Below, one piece after another: positions 37,132 to 45,238 of a stretch of 64,000 nt of DNA. How positions within the stretch are numbered: position 1 is the first letter of the stretch; each line of letters opens with the position of its first letter. The notes under the pieces were generated by a model. The model did not search any database. It had not been told where the DNA came from and was given only the letters and a program-made list of their open reading frames with translations. The DNA comes from Halobacteriovoraceae bacterium. GTDB lineage: Bacteria > Bdellovibrionota > Bacteriovoracia > Bacteriovoracales > Bacteriovoracaceae. The translations under genes were made by a program, and so were the position numbers. The stretch lies in the NCBI GenBank assembly GCA_002713145.1, contig PAVS01000012.1, forward strand, positions 30,473 to 94,472, in the 5' to 3' direction.

Positions 37132-37145
37132 TTTACTTAAGTAAA
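37132..37145. promoter_or_regulatory. 14-bp perfect palindrome before the DUF808 gene
   Basis: TTTACTTAAGTAAA ends eight bases before the ATG at 37154, where a ribosome site would normally lie; no such site is seen. It could be an operator. It differs from the published Bdellovibrio LexA box TTAC-N3-GTAA by having four central bases. Confidence 0.35.
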
Positions 37146-37153
37146 CTTTTCTA

Positions 37154-37963
37154 ATGTTTAGTCTTTTAACTCTCTTAGATGATATTGCTATGACCCTTGA
37201 TGATGTCGCCGTGATGACCAAGGTGGCCGTCAAGCGAACCAGTGCCTTAATGGCAGATGACTTGGCAGTAAACGCTGGAGTTGTAGTCGGTGTCACGCCT
37301 GATAGAGAGCTCCCCATCGTCAAATCTATATTCTTTGGATCACTCCTGAATAAAGTCTATTCTATTGCGGGAGTGCTTATTCTAACTGCAGCTTATCCTC
37401 CGCTTTTGACCGCGATCTTGTTATTGGGAGGTCTTTATCTTTCTTACGAGGGAGCACACAAAATTGAAGAGAAGCTTTTTAAAAAAAAGTTAGAGACCAA
37501 GGCCAAGCTTAAGGCAATTCCAGAAAAAGAAAAAATCAAAGGTGCAGTTAAAACTGACCTTATCCTTTCCATCGAAATAATTGTCATCGCAAAAAGTACA
37601 CTTACCGGACCATTTTTGAACCAACTGATTACGTTGATTGTTGTAGGTCTAGCTGCCTCAATTCTTATCTATGGACTTGTTGCAGTGGTGGTGAAAGTTG
37701 ATGACTTCGGACTTCACTTAGTCAATAAAGGGCGCGAGAGGATTGGAATGGTGTTTGTAAACTCTATGCCTTTTATAATGAAGTCACTCGGAATCATTGG
37801 AACTCTTGCAATGATATTAGTTGGCGGGGGAATTGTTGCCCATACTTTTCATTTTCCATCTTACATAAATGAGCATATTCAAAACTTAATTATTGGATTA
37901 GTTACAGGAGCCATAGTGGTTGCGTTGTTTAAACTTAAAACATGGATTCTTCCGAAAAAATAG
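37154..37963 (+). CDS. yedI: DUF808 membrane protein (YedI-like)
   Basis: 269 residues. The N-terminus LLTLLDDIAMTLDDVAVMTK and KRTSALMADDLAVNAGVV is the family signature, and several membrane helices follow. Function is unknown, although YedI homologues are inner-membrane proteins. The usual length is about 290-310. No ribosome site is seen; a palindrome lies in its place. Several TTG-free upstream frames are closed, so this start is retained. Confidence 0.88.
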   Translation: MFSLLTLLDDIAMTLDDVAVMTKVAVKRTSALMADDLAVNAGVVVGVTPDRELPIVKSIFFGSLLNKVYSIAGVLILTAAYPPLLTAILLLGGLYLSYEGAHKIEEKLFKKKLETKAKLKAIPEKEKIKGAVKTDLILSIEIIVIAKSTLTGPFLNQLITLIVVGLAASILIYGLVAVVVKVDDFGLHLVNKGRERIGMVFVNSMPFIMKSLGIIGTLAMILVGGGIVAHTFHFPSYINEHIQNLIIGLVTGAIVVALFKLKTWILPKK

Positions 37964-38045
37964 AGCAAAGATTAAATGCAACCAGCCTAAAAAGTATTTA
38001 CGAGCAAACAAAATAAAAAAAAATCAAAATACTTATTATCTCTTC

Positions 38046-38561
38046 TCATTTTTTAAGTCCTATTTTCTTACGCCTCTTCTGTTTGATCGCAAATTCGTCT
38101 AAATTATCAAGTCTTTCGAATACGACTTTAAAAACCTGTGTAATGCTTTGCTCTAGGCTATCTACTCTTCGATCCAATCTATCTTCCAAGGCATAAAAGC
38201 TTCTTAGCTTGGTAAAAATACGCATTATTGAGATATTGACCTCTATCGCTCGACCACTATTCAATACACCAGATAACATGGCTACGCCATTTTCAGTAAA
38301 AAGCATAGGAGGCTTCCTCCTCATGTGATTCCAGGTGGTTCCACTATTTGAAGTCACAAATTGTGACCGCAAAGCTTCTAACTCACTAGAATTACATTCA
38401 AACATAAAGTCTTCAGGAAACCTCTTCAAATTCCTTTTCACAGCCTGATTAAGAACTTTTGTATCAACCCCATACAGCTTCGCGAGATCACTATCTATCA
38501 TCACCTTTTGTCCACGAATTAAATAAATCATATCTTTAATTTGATCGAGTTGAATATCCAT
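38046..38561 (-). CDS. ORF6N-domain DNA-binding protein
   Basis: 171 residues. The N-terminal ORF6N domain (about 5-90: MIYLIRGQKVMIDSDLAKLYGV, then KRNLKRFPEDFMFE and LFTENGVAMLSGVL) occurs in phage antirepressors and Bro-like proteins. The C-terminal part is helical and basic. GGAGG six bases upstream fixes the ATG. It is a close paralogue of the gene at 41342-41854 and lies beside degenerate tRNA-Phe copy A. It belongs to the cassette region. Confidence 0.85.
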   Translation of the reverse strand: MDIQLDQIKDMIYLIRGQKVMIDSDLAKLYGVDTKVLNQAVKRNLKRFPEDFMFECNSSELEALRSQFVTSNSGTTWNHMRRKPPMLFTENGVAMLSGVLNSGRAIEVNISIMRIFTKLRSFYALEDRLDRRVDSLEQSITQVFKVVFERLDNLDEFAIKQKRRKKIGLKK

Positions 38562-38647
38562 TAAGACCTCCATTAAAATCAATAGAGTTTGATAGTTTAA
38601 AAGTATAAACGTATAAATGATTTTGTGACTTAGAAAGGGATTTATTT

Positions 38648-38690
38648 TTAAAAGTGGTGTCCAACGTAAACAGCTATCGAACTGCGATAG
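38648..38690 (-). repeat. Degenerate tRNA-Phe 3'-end copy A
   Basis: On the minus strand a hairpin CTATCG-CAGTT-CGATAG, eleven further bases, then TGGACACCACTTTTAAAA, a mutated match to the CGGGGCACCA end of tRNA-Phe and its downstream flank. No terminator hairpin is left. One base is missing in the GGGGC run compared with the other copies. The ORF6N gene follows on the same strand. Confidence 0.7.
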
Positions 38691-38884
38691 TAAATTCTCA
38701 CCTTCGCTAGCTGAAATTATGCCTCAAAGACCTGGCACTCTTAACGATATAACAATTTGACTCTACCCTTTAAACAACACCTAACTAGCTGAAACCAATA
38801 GAAAACTAGATAATTAAGAAGCCGCTCAAAGGTGAAACTTTAATATTAAAAGAGTCAATGACGATAACAATATAGGATTGATAA

Positions 38885-39640
38885 ATGAGAAAACTTATAT
38901 TAATTTTATTTTCACTTACACTTATAGCCTGTCAAAAAGCTGAAGAATCACCAATAAGTAGCGGTAACTATTCTAATGATAGTGATAACTCAGATCAAGT
39001 AGACTGTGATTATACATATCCTGAAATCGGGGGACTTCTAATAGATATTGATTCTTGGGATGGAATGGACCCTGGAGTTGCTGGAGACTTTAATTTTGAT
39101 AGTGGCTACACATACGATAAGCATATATATGCTTTTGGTGAATTTATTTCTGCTACCAAGCAATTAGGAAATATTGAATTTCATCCCTCACAATCAGCGC
39201 AAGTTATCTCCCCCGTAGATGGAATAATTGAAACAATCGTAGAAAACTCCCCACTTGCAACTAAAGGTTATGAGATATTTATCAAAACTAAAAGCGACTC
39301 ATGTTTTACTATAATTATTGACCACGTAAGAAACCTCGCAGTAACAGAGGGCCAGACAATTTCGATCGGTACACTACTTGGAACCCCTGGACAATTTGGA
39401 GCAAGTTTAGGCCAAGTTGAATTACAGATTAATGATGACAAGGAAAAAAAAGCATGGTGTGCTATGGCCTTTATGGATAGTGCAACACGAGCAGCCTATA
39501 ATGCTAAGATTGATGACTTTCGAAGTGATTGGGAAAACCTTATTAACGATCCATCTGTTTACGATGAAAGCAAGGATTCAAATGGAAGTGGTTTATGTCA
39601 CTTTGAATCTCTTCTTGAGAGCGAAATTGTAAACGAATAA
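38885..39640 (+). CDS. Lipoprotein with M23-like fold, probably inactive
   Basis: 251 residues. Lipobox LIAC. After an acidic Ser/Asp/Asn linker, a beta-rich domain has VISPVDGIIE, IIDHVRNLAV and TISIGTLLGTPG, which resemble the barrel of peptidase M23, but the zinc ligands HxxxD and HxH are not seen. A catalytic role is unlikely. AGGA lies eight bases before the ATG. It is the only plus-strand gene of the cassette region, between copies A and B. Confidence 0.65.
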   Translation: MRKLILILFSLTLIACQKAEESPISSGNYSNDSDNSDQVDCDYTYPEIGGLLIDIDSWDGMDPGVAGDFNFDSGYTYDKHIYAFGEFISATKQLGNIEFHPSQSAQVISPVDGIIETIVENSPLATKGYEIFIKTKSDSCFTIIIDHVRNLAVTEGQTISIGTLLGTPGQFGASLGQVELQINDDKEKKAWCAMAFMDSATRAAYNAKIDDFRSDWENLINDPSVYDESKDSNGSGLCHFESLLESEIVNE

Positions 39641-39716
39641 ATGAAAGTACTTCAGCGACTAACAAATGTTTTAAATCCTGGTCCCCTCGACGACTCCTAT
39701 TATCAGAGTGAAATAT

Positions 39717-40088
39717 TTAATGTAGTCTTGCTCCGTTAGGTACTTCTTTATCAAGATTAAACAAAACAATATCATTATTTTCATCAGAAAATCCCATAAC
39801 AAGGACCTCCGACATAAACTTACCTATTTGCCTTGGTGGAAAGTTTACTACAGCTATTATTTTTTTCCCAAGTAAGTCTTCTTTAGAATAGTGTACTGTT
39901 ATTTGAGCACAAGACTTCTTAACACCGACGCCACTTCCAAAGTTAATTTTAAGTTTATAGCTTGGGTTCCGGGCCTCTGGAAAATCCTCAACTTCAATAA
40001 TTTCACCAATTCTCATATCGACTTGAAGAAATTGATTAAAATTTATTTCAGCAGCAGGTTCACTATTGGGATTGAAATCAATATGCAT
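39717..40088 (-). CDS. csaA: CsaA-like tRNA-binding-domain protein
   Basis: 123 residues. An EMAP-II/tRNA-binding OB fold: FLQVDMRIGEIIEVEDFPEA, GKKIIAVVNFPPRQIGKFMS, EVLVMGF and NGARL. Known CsaA proteins bind nucleic acids and unfolded proteins, and are about 110 residues. GGGAG six bases upstream selects the ATG at residue 5 of the open frame. It starts about 40 bases after the terminator in tRNA-Phe copy B. Confidence 0.85.
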   Translation of the reverse strand: MHIDFNPNSEPAAEINFNQFLQVDMRIGEIIEVEDFPEARNPSYKLKINFGSGVGVKKSCAQITVHYSKEDLLGKKIIAVVNFPPRQIGKFMSEVLVMGFSDENNDIVLFNLDKEVPNGARLH

Positions 40089-40127
40089 TTGAACTCCCAT
40101 TATAACTTAGTTCGAGGTTTCATTTTA

Positions 40128-40216
40128 GGGCATAAAAAAGCACTTGTCGAAACAAGGGTTTTAAAGCATTTTTATAAAGTAGTGCCCCGAAGTAAACAGG
40201 TATCGAACTGCGATAC
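40128..40216 (-). repeat. Degenerate tRNA-Phe 3'-end copy B with terminator
   Basis: On the minus strand: hairpin GTATCG-CAGTT-CGATAC (40200-40216), eleven bases, CGGGGCACTACTTTATAAAA, then a terminator AAAACCCTTGT...ACAAGTGCTTTT. This copy is nearly the same as the flank of the intact tRNA-Phe, including ATGCCCT after the terminator. CCA is mutated to CTA. Confidence 0.8.
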
Positions 40217-40225
40217 TCAAACCCA

Positions 40226-41203
40226 TTAACTAAAATATTGATTTAATATTTTTTCAACCCATTTTGACTTAATACTTCTGTATTCATCCGCGCTAAGCCC
40301 TCGACATTTACGCTTCAATTCATTTAACTCTTCAACTAAATCTGGTCTTGAAATCATAAAATCTCTAAAAACAATAAAGTCTTCAAATTCACTGCCATTC
40401 ACGACAACTTGCAACGCTACATCATGATTATACTTCTCAGTTACCATCATACAAAGCTCATCGGTACGAAGTGTATTTTCTTTTTCTGAGAAACCTATCT
40501 CTTTTAGTTTCTCTCGTGCATGTTGAAATTCATTTTCATCTACACCAACGAAAATATCCAGATCTCCTTTAGAGACAGACCCTTTAATAGAAGATGCTCC
40601 GATATGCTCAAAACGTGAAAGGGAAATAGATTTCAACACATCTGATCTAACATTTTTAAATAATTCATTCAGTCTATCTTGGTAATCTTGTGGCTCATGG
40701 AATAGCATGATTTCTTTTTCCATTTTTTGTGAAAAGCTCTTTCTATTTATCCCCTCATAAGGTTTTCTATCGCCAATTTTATAAAAACCGTTCTTCGACC
40801 AAAACATCTCGACTGGATTTGATTCCACATAAGATAATTGAATCCGACCTAATCCCAGTTCATTCAGTATATACTTCTCTAAGGCTTTATAAGCTTTTCT
40901 TCCAAAACCTTTTCCTTGCATTTCCTCACATAGAATCAACAATCCTATATAAGCAGTATCCTTTTCTGGGTAGTCTCGAATCAAATCAATTGCGCCAATA
41001 TTTTCATTCCCAAGTTTTATTAAAAACACATATTTATCTTTATAAGAGGTGCTTGGTGGGAGTGCCTGGAGTGCGCGCATAGCACTATCCTTAGGAACAT
41101 AATTTGTACCATCGACATTAAGGGCGTACTGAGGTGCCTTCTCAAAGACTTTTTGAAGCTCATTAGCGTGCGAAATATTTATTCTTTTTAACTCAAGTTC
41201 CAT
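40226..41203 (-). CDS. GNAT acetyltransferase fused to a GrpB-like nucleotidyltransferase domain
   Basis: 325 residues. The N-terminal half is a GNAT domain (YIGLLILCEEMQGKGFGRKA binds acetyl-CoA, NGFYKIG at the end). The C-terminal half (about 175-320) is a UPF0157/GrpB nucleotidyltransferase fold (FEHIGASSIKGSVSKGDLDI). Substrates are unknown; such pairs occur among resistance and cassette genes. The open frame extends 46 codons upstream into copy C; the chosen ATG begins the domain and has only a weak site. Its stop lies about ten bases from copy B. Confidence 0.8.
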   Translation of the reverse strand: MELELKRINISHANELQKVFEKAPQYALNVDGTNYVPKDSAMRALQALPPSTSYKDKYVFLIKLGNENIGAIDLIRDYPEKDTAYIGLLILCEEMQGKGFGRKAYKALEKYILNELGLGRIQLSYVESNPVEMFWSKNGFYKIGDRKPYEGINRKSFSQKMEKEIMLFHEPQDYQDRLNELFKNVRSDVLKSISLSRFEHIGASSIKGSVSKGDLDIFVGVDENEFQHAREKLKEIGFSEKENTLRTDELCMMVTEKYNHDVALQVVVNGSEFEDFIVFRDFMISRPDLVEELNELKRKCRGLSADEYRSIKSKWVEKILNQYFS

Positions 41204-41257
41204 CTGTCCACTTTGGGGGGGGAGATTGTTTTCGAACTGAAAAAGTACCTGAAAGAA

Positions 41258-41337
41258 ATAAAAAAAGCCAGTAAGAAGCCGGCTTTTTAAGTGTTTCCAA
41301 AAAGTGGTGCCCCGAGGTAGACGGTTACCAAACTGAA
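41258..41337 (-). repeat. Degenerate tRNA-Phe 3'-end copy C with terminator
   Basis: On the minus strand: CAGTTTGGTAACCGTCTACC then TCGGGGCACCACTTTTTGGA and a terminator AAAAAGCCGGCTTCTTACTGGCTTTTT (in parts: stem AAAAAGCCGG / CTGGCTTTTT). The hairpin seen in the other copies is broken here, but the CAGTT loop and the CCGGGGC-like run remain. The ORF6N gene at 41342 ends about five bases before it. Confidence 0.78.
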
Positions 41338-41341
41338 ACAC

Positions 41342-41854
41342 TCAATCTTTGCTATTCAAGCCAATCTTCTTACGCTTTTTTTGATTGATTACTACTTCTT
41401 CCAAATTATCTAAACGTTCAAAAACAACTTTAAAAACATGAGTTACATTTTCTTCTAAATTATCTATTTTTCTTTCAATTCGGCTTTCTAATGCATAATA
41501 ACTTCTGAGCTTTGTAAAGATACGCATAATTGCAATATTAACCTCAATCGCTCGGTCACTTTTTAATACAGCAGATAACATTGCCACTCCATTTTCTGTA
41601 AAAACAAGGGGTTGCTTCTGCTTTCCACCTCTCCCTTCTTTTGAAGTCACAATTTGTGACTTCAAAGCCTCATTCTCCTCCCTGGTAAGCTTAAACATAA
41701 AATCATCAGGAAATCTCTTTAAATTCCTTCGCACTGATTGATTGAGAACTCTAGTCTCAACACCGTAAAGTTCTGCTAAGTATCTATCTAACATAACCTG
41801 CACACCCCTAATTACATATATCTTGTTTTGAATTTGATCTATTTGAATATCCAT
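41342..41854 (-). CDS. ORF6N-domain DNA-binding protein
   Basis: 170 residues, paralogue of the gene at 38046-38561 and alike through most of its length. It has the same ORF6N signature (IYVIRGVQVMLDRYLAELYGV, RRNLKRFPDDFMFKLT, VFTENGVAMLSAVL) and C-terminal helix with MRIFTKLRSYYALE. GGAGG five bases before the ATG. It fills a whole cassette between copies D and C. Confidence 0.85.
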   Translation of the reverse strand: MDIQIDQIQNKIYVIRGVQVMLDRYLAELYGVETRVLNQSVRRNLKRFPDDFMFKLTREENEALKSQIVTSKEGRGGKQKQPLVFTENGVAMLSAVLKSDRAIEVNIAIMRIFTKLRSYYALESRIERKIDNLEENVTHVFKVVFERLDNLEEVVINQKKRKKIGLNSKD

Positions 41855-41946
41855 TTTGCCTCCGTTATTAGTTAACAGAGTGTGATAGCTTCAAAATATC
41901 AGCAAAAGAATATTTCCCTAATCTAAACTGGAAGTTATTTCAGAAA

Positions 41947-42029
41947 TAAAAAAAGCCAGTTCAGAGACTGGCTTTTTAAGCGATTTTAAAAGTGGTGCCC
42001 CGACGTCTCCGGTTATCGAACTGCGATAA
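41947..42029 (-). repeat. Degenerate tRNA-Phe 3'-end copy D with terminator
   Basis: On the minus strand: hairpin TTATCG-CAGTT-CGATAA (42013-42029), eleven bases, CGGGGCACCACTTTTAAAA, then a terminator with stem AAAAAGCCAGT / ACTGGCTTTTT. It has the best-preserved CCA end. Confidence 0.82.
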
Positions 42030-42042
42030 TTGAAATGACATT

Positions 42043-42450
42043 TTAACTCGGAAATCCTTTAAATGATTGCAATGATTCAAGATCTTTATCCCATTTTGCC
42101 CTGCTCGCAGTAAATAAATGAGCATTTGGTCTTATTTCAAGTGGAACATCCAAGCTACCGGCGGGAACAACTATTAATTTTCCTTCATCTTGAATACTAG
42201 GGACTGTTGAACCACAATTAGAACAAAAACTTTTAACATGCTTAGTTGTAGCTAAATTGAAAGTCTTAACAGACTCTTTCCCTGATAACCAATTTAATTT
42301 TGAACTTGAAGAAAAGAGGTTTGCAGCATGAGCTGAACCTGTGTCCTTTTGGCAGTATCTACAATGACAGAGAAAAAAATTTTGAAATACTCCAATAATT
42401 TCAAACTTTACTGTATTACACAAACATGAACCCAAATATTTATGACTCAT
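42043..42450 (-). CDS. GFA family (glutathione-dependent formaldehyde-activating-like) zinc protein
   Basis: 135 residues with the Mss4-like zinc fold: CLCNTVKFE, CHCRYCQKDTGSA, FCSNCGSTVPS. Named members bind glutathione and formaldehyde; most members, like this one, have unknown function. Weak GGA site eight bases upstream. The stop lies about 13 bases from copy D, as an integron cassette gene would sit by its recombination site. Confidence 0.85.
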   Translation of the reverse strand: MSHKYLGSCLCNTVKFEIIGVFQNFFLCHCRYCQKDTGSAHAANLFSSSSKLNWLSGKESVKTFNLATTKHVKSFCSNCGSTVPSIQDEGKLIVVPAGSLDVPLEIRPNAHLFTASRAKWDKDLESLQSFKGFPS

Positions 42451-42474
42451 TTCTAAATTCCAATTTCAATTCAG

Positions 42475-44112
42475 TTATTTACACTTACCTTGGTAGTACC
42501 AACCTTGCTTACCACTGACATAAGCTTTTTTAGAGTTAGACATTTTTCTAAAACAAGCAGCTCTTCTTTTCGCTCCTTCGGTATCAAAGATTTTTTTGAT
42601 ATCTAGATTAAGCAGAGGATTTGGTTTTTTATTCTTTTCATTCTCATCCATGATACGAAGTTTCTCTTTGTGCTCAGCTTCTCTTCTCTCTTGTTCGGCC
42701 CAGGTAGATGCCATATTAGCTTCAACACGTTTCTTTATAGCTTCTCTGGCTTCTTGAGCTGCTTTTGCTTCTGCCGCTTTTTTGATACGCGCTTGTTCGA
42801 TTTTTATATTTTTATCCTGTTCGTTCATGACAAATTTTTCGGCTTCTTCGAAAGATTTGAAGTCATTAACTTCTCTCACCTTTTTAAAATCTTGGTTTTT
42901 CCACGAAACGCTATCTATTTGCGCGCGACCATCAAGTCCGATAAAGATTATGGTCTCCTCTTTGACCAACTTCCCATTTCTAAAACGATTACTGTAGTAC
43001 GGTAATTCAACCTTAGTTCTATAAAAATTTTTGGGATCTTTTAAAAGATTATTTACTGTGGTCGTCGGATCAGCGGGGTGACCTTGAAAATCGTATACAC
43101 GTTTTGAATAATAGACCCCTTCCTTATCCAGTAAGACGACTTCTCTCGGCTGAAGTCTTTCTACTTTATCTAGCTCAATACTTCCGCTATAGAACTTGGA
43201 ATAATTTAAATATGTTTCAGGCTCAAGTGCAATACCTATGAATTCCTTTATATTTGAATTACCTTCATAAACCATGTTTTTCCCACCATGGACGATAGGC
43301 ATATAAAAATTGTCTCCTTTATGAATCCAAGGAGTCATATTAAATGTGGGATTAGTTAGCTTCGCATTTCTATAGGCTGCTGGGATAGCGAGATGAGAAA
43401 CTTTCTCAAAAGGAATTTCTTTACCAATTTTATTACCTTGAAAGTCATAGACCTGATAGAAAATTCTATTTCCAACTTTATGCCGGATCATTCGTGTACT
43501 GAAGTCCATGTGGATCGTTTCTGTATGATGAAACGAGTGAACAGCTGGAAGAAGCTTAGCTCGTTTTTCATCATTATCTACGTTTTCAATTTTTTTCAAG
43601 ATATTTTTATTTTCATCCATCACGTAAAATGTGGTGAAGTCGTTTGAGTATGCGCCTGAGTATTTCTGAAACTCTTTAAAATTCCCATTGATGGATGGCA
43701 TATGATACTTTCGGCCAGGCATGAGCGACTCGATCGGTGTGTTAGTCACTTTTCCCGTTGTTAAATTAAGAAGTTTGAACATTTTTTCATTATGTTTTTT
43801 AAAAAGAATCTGCTTGTTTTTAGTATGTTCGCCAGCTACTACTTCATAGATAGGTTCAAGATGAGTTTTTCGAGAACGAGTGATTAAACCTTGGTAAGTT
43901 TTCCCCGCTTTCCACTCAGGATAAAGCTTTGGAGTTCTTTCATTGACTTTGATAGTACATACTGAGAGCAAATCTTTATTTTTTGGATAAAATCCATTTC
44001 CTAAAAAGCCATTACAAGTGGCGTATTGTTCCCATTTAAGTTTATCCACATAATTATATTGAATGCCACTAGCGCAAGAGAATAGAATAATAAGAACTAA
44101 TAAATACTTCAT
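42475..44112 (-). CDS. Large lipoprotein of unknown function
   Basis: 545 residues. Lipobox LFSC in the first 17 residues. A beta-rich middle part, Tyr- and Lys-rich, follows. From about residue 440 there is a long Ala/Glu/Lys helical region (KAAEAKAAQEAREAIKKR), and the C-terminal piece has two Cys. No family recognised. GAGG before the ATG. A TATAAT on this strand near 44155 may be its promoter. It lies directly after the tRNA-Phe terminator, in the first cassette. Confidence 0.6.
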   Translation of the reverse strand: MKYLLVLIILFSCASGIQYNYVDKLKWEQYATCNGFLGNGFYPKNKDLLSVCTIKVNERTPKLYPEWKAGKTYQGLITRSRKTHLEPIYEVVAGEHTKNKQILFKKHNEKMFKLLNLTTGKVTNTPIESLMPGRKYHMPSINGNFKEFQKYSGAYSNDFTTFYVMDENKNILKKIENVDNDEKRAKLLPAVHSFHHTETIHMDFSTRMIRHKVGNRIFYQVYDFQGNKIGKEIPFEKVSHLAIPAAYRNAKLTNPTFNMTPWIHKGDNFYMPIVHGGKNMVYEGNSNIKEFIGIALEPETYLNYSKFYSGSIELDKVERLQPREVVLLDKEGVYYSKRVYDFQGHPADPTTTVNNLLKDPKNFYRTKVELPYYSNRFRNGKLVKEETIIFIGLDGRAQIDSVSWKNQDFKKVREVNDFKSFEEAEKFVMNEQDKNIKIEQARIKKAAEAKAAQEAREAIKKRVEANMASTWAEQERREAEHKEKLRIMDENEKNKKPNPLLNLDIKKIFDTEGAKRRAACFRKMSNSKKAYVSGKQGWYYQGKCK

Positions 44113-44240
44113 GAAAGCCTCATAATTGTAAAAAAAAATTTAACATTATGGGGCTATTATATCACTGGGTTATTAAGATCTCTTCTAAAAATAAGTATGG
44201 AAAGAATGTTCAGATAGTTCAGGAATTAATTTCAGGGCAT

Positions 44241-44270
44241 AAAAAAACCCTTGTTTCGACAAGGGTTTTA
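44241..44270 (-). terminator. Rho-independent terminator of tRNA-Phe
   Basis: On the minus strand: stem AAAACCCTTGT / ACAAGGGTTTT, loop CGAA, then TTTATG. The sequence matches copy B's terminator almost base for base. Confidence 0.85.
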
Positions 44271-44286
44271 AAGCGTCTTTAAAAGA

Positions 44287-44362
44287 TGGTGCCCCGAGGC
44301 GGACTCGAACCACCGACACAAGGATTTTCAGTCCTTTGCTCTACCAACTGAGCTATCAGGGC
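44287..44362 (-). tRNA. tRNA-Phe: tRNA-Phe (GAA)
   Basis: A complete cloverleaf on the minus strand. Acceptor GCCCTGA / TCGGGGC with discriminator A and encoded CCA, D-arm GCTC...GAGC, anticodon arm AAGGA-CTGAAAA-TCCTT (GAA), T-arm GGTGG-TTCGAGT-CCGCC. It heads a row of four diverged 3'-end copies at 41947, 41258, 40128 and 38648. Confidence 0.97.
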
Positions 44363-44390
44363 ACATAAACATTTTAAAAACGTGATAGTT

Positions 44391-44419
44391 AAGTTATTGT
44401 TTTTTACGGATTTCGTCAA
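44391..44419 (-). promoter_or_regulatory. tRNA-Phe promoter
   Basis: TTGACG (44414-44419) with TAACTT 17 bases downstream on the minus strand. TTGACGAAAT is shared with the tRNA-Val promoter. Confidence 0.5.
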
Positions 44420-44458
44420 TTATAATTAGCAAAAAATCTAGAAGAAAATGGACTGAGC

Positions 44459-45238
44459 ATGAGCGTCAAAATAATCAAAAAAACCTTAGAACATCCCAAG
44501 TTTAAGTTTAATGCCATGGCCTTTAAAGCCACAAAAGATAATGGCAATGGGGCTAATGATATTTTCGCAGTGATGACTCATGGCTATACTGCCTCTAAAC
44601 AAGATTGCATTAGCTGGGCACAAAGACTTAGCGATGCTGGAATCCATACTGTTATTTTTGATCAACCTGGGCACTATCTTGGTAGCTACCACAACGTAGC
44701 CAGCTTTGAAGATTTTATTGAATCTGCTCATGAATGTTTTATTCACGCTTATGAATTTCTCAAAGACAGTGTAGGGATCGAACCTCAGCATTTAGTTTTA
44801 GGAGGTCACTCACTAGGAGCTTTAATGTCACTTAAAGCGATTGAGCACAATTATTTTAAAGAGTTTAATAAACTCTCTGTTTGTGTGGGCTATGGTCTTA
44901 ATCAAAGCGAAGACACTCATATTTTTGATACCGCTTTTTACGAGAAAACTATCAATATTCGCAGACAATTGGTGAGCCCGGCTATTGATTCAGATAAAAT
45001 GTTTCCTTGGATTAAAGCTTATAAAGAAGAGATTGATGTCAGCGATAAACGCATTCATTTGATCTGTGGTAAAGATGATTTAGTTGTGGGTAAAGGTGGA
45101 ATGGCCTACCTTGAACAAGTTCTTTTGGATAAAGGAAATCAAGTGACGAGTACAGAGCCTAACCGCCTGCCTCATAATAATCCAGAGCTAGCGGCTTCTC
45201 ATATCTATAGTTTTTTGAAAAAAGAATTTAATCTGTAA
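44459..45238 (+). CDS. Alpha/beta hydrolase
   Basis: 259 residues. HGYTASKQD near the oxyanion hole, the nucleophile elbow GGHSLGA (Ser), the acid in GKDDLVV and the base His in LPHNNPE complete the triad. Substrate unknown. GGA six bases upstream. It is divergent from tRNA-Phe and overlaps the convergent queG by 11 bases. Confidence 0.85.
   Translation: MSVKIIKKTLEHPKFKFNAMAFKATKDNGNGANDIFAVMTHGYTASKQDCISWAQRLSDAGIHTVIFDQPGHYLGSYHNVASFEDFIESAHECFIHAYEFLKDSVGIEPQHLVLGGHSLGALMSLKAIEHNYFKEFNKLSVCVGYGLNQSEDTHIFDTAFYEKTINIRRQLVSPAIDSDKMFPWIKAYKEEIDVSDKRIHLICGKDDLVVGKGGMAYLEQVLLDKGNQVTSTEPNRLPHNNPELAASHIYSFLKKEFNL

Larger units (their letters stand above)
38648..44362 (-). mobile_element. tRNA-Phe-anchored cassette array
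   Basis: Intact tRNA-Phe followed by four diverged 3'-end copies about 2.3, 0.7, 1.1 and 1.5 kb apart. Each interval holds one or two genes of accessory type, most on the same strand and ending within about 5-15 bases of the next copy. No recombinase lies inside. It may be a chain of insertions by tRNA-targeting elements or a dedicated cassette system. The ORF6N gene beyond copy A probably belongs to it. Confidence 0.6.

Noticed and set aside
37132..37145. LexA box TTAC-N3-GTAA before DUF808
   Set aside because: The centre has four bases rather than three and DUF808 is not an SOS gene.
38655..38667. GTCCAAC in copy A resembling an integron attC R'' box
   Set aside because: Copies B, C and D have GCCCCGA at this place and no matching GTTRRRY partner, so the match arises from mutation of copy A.
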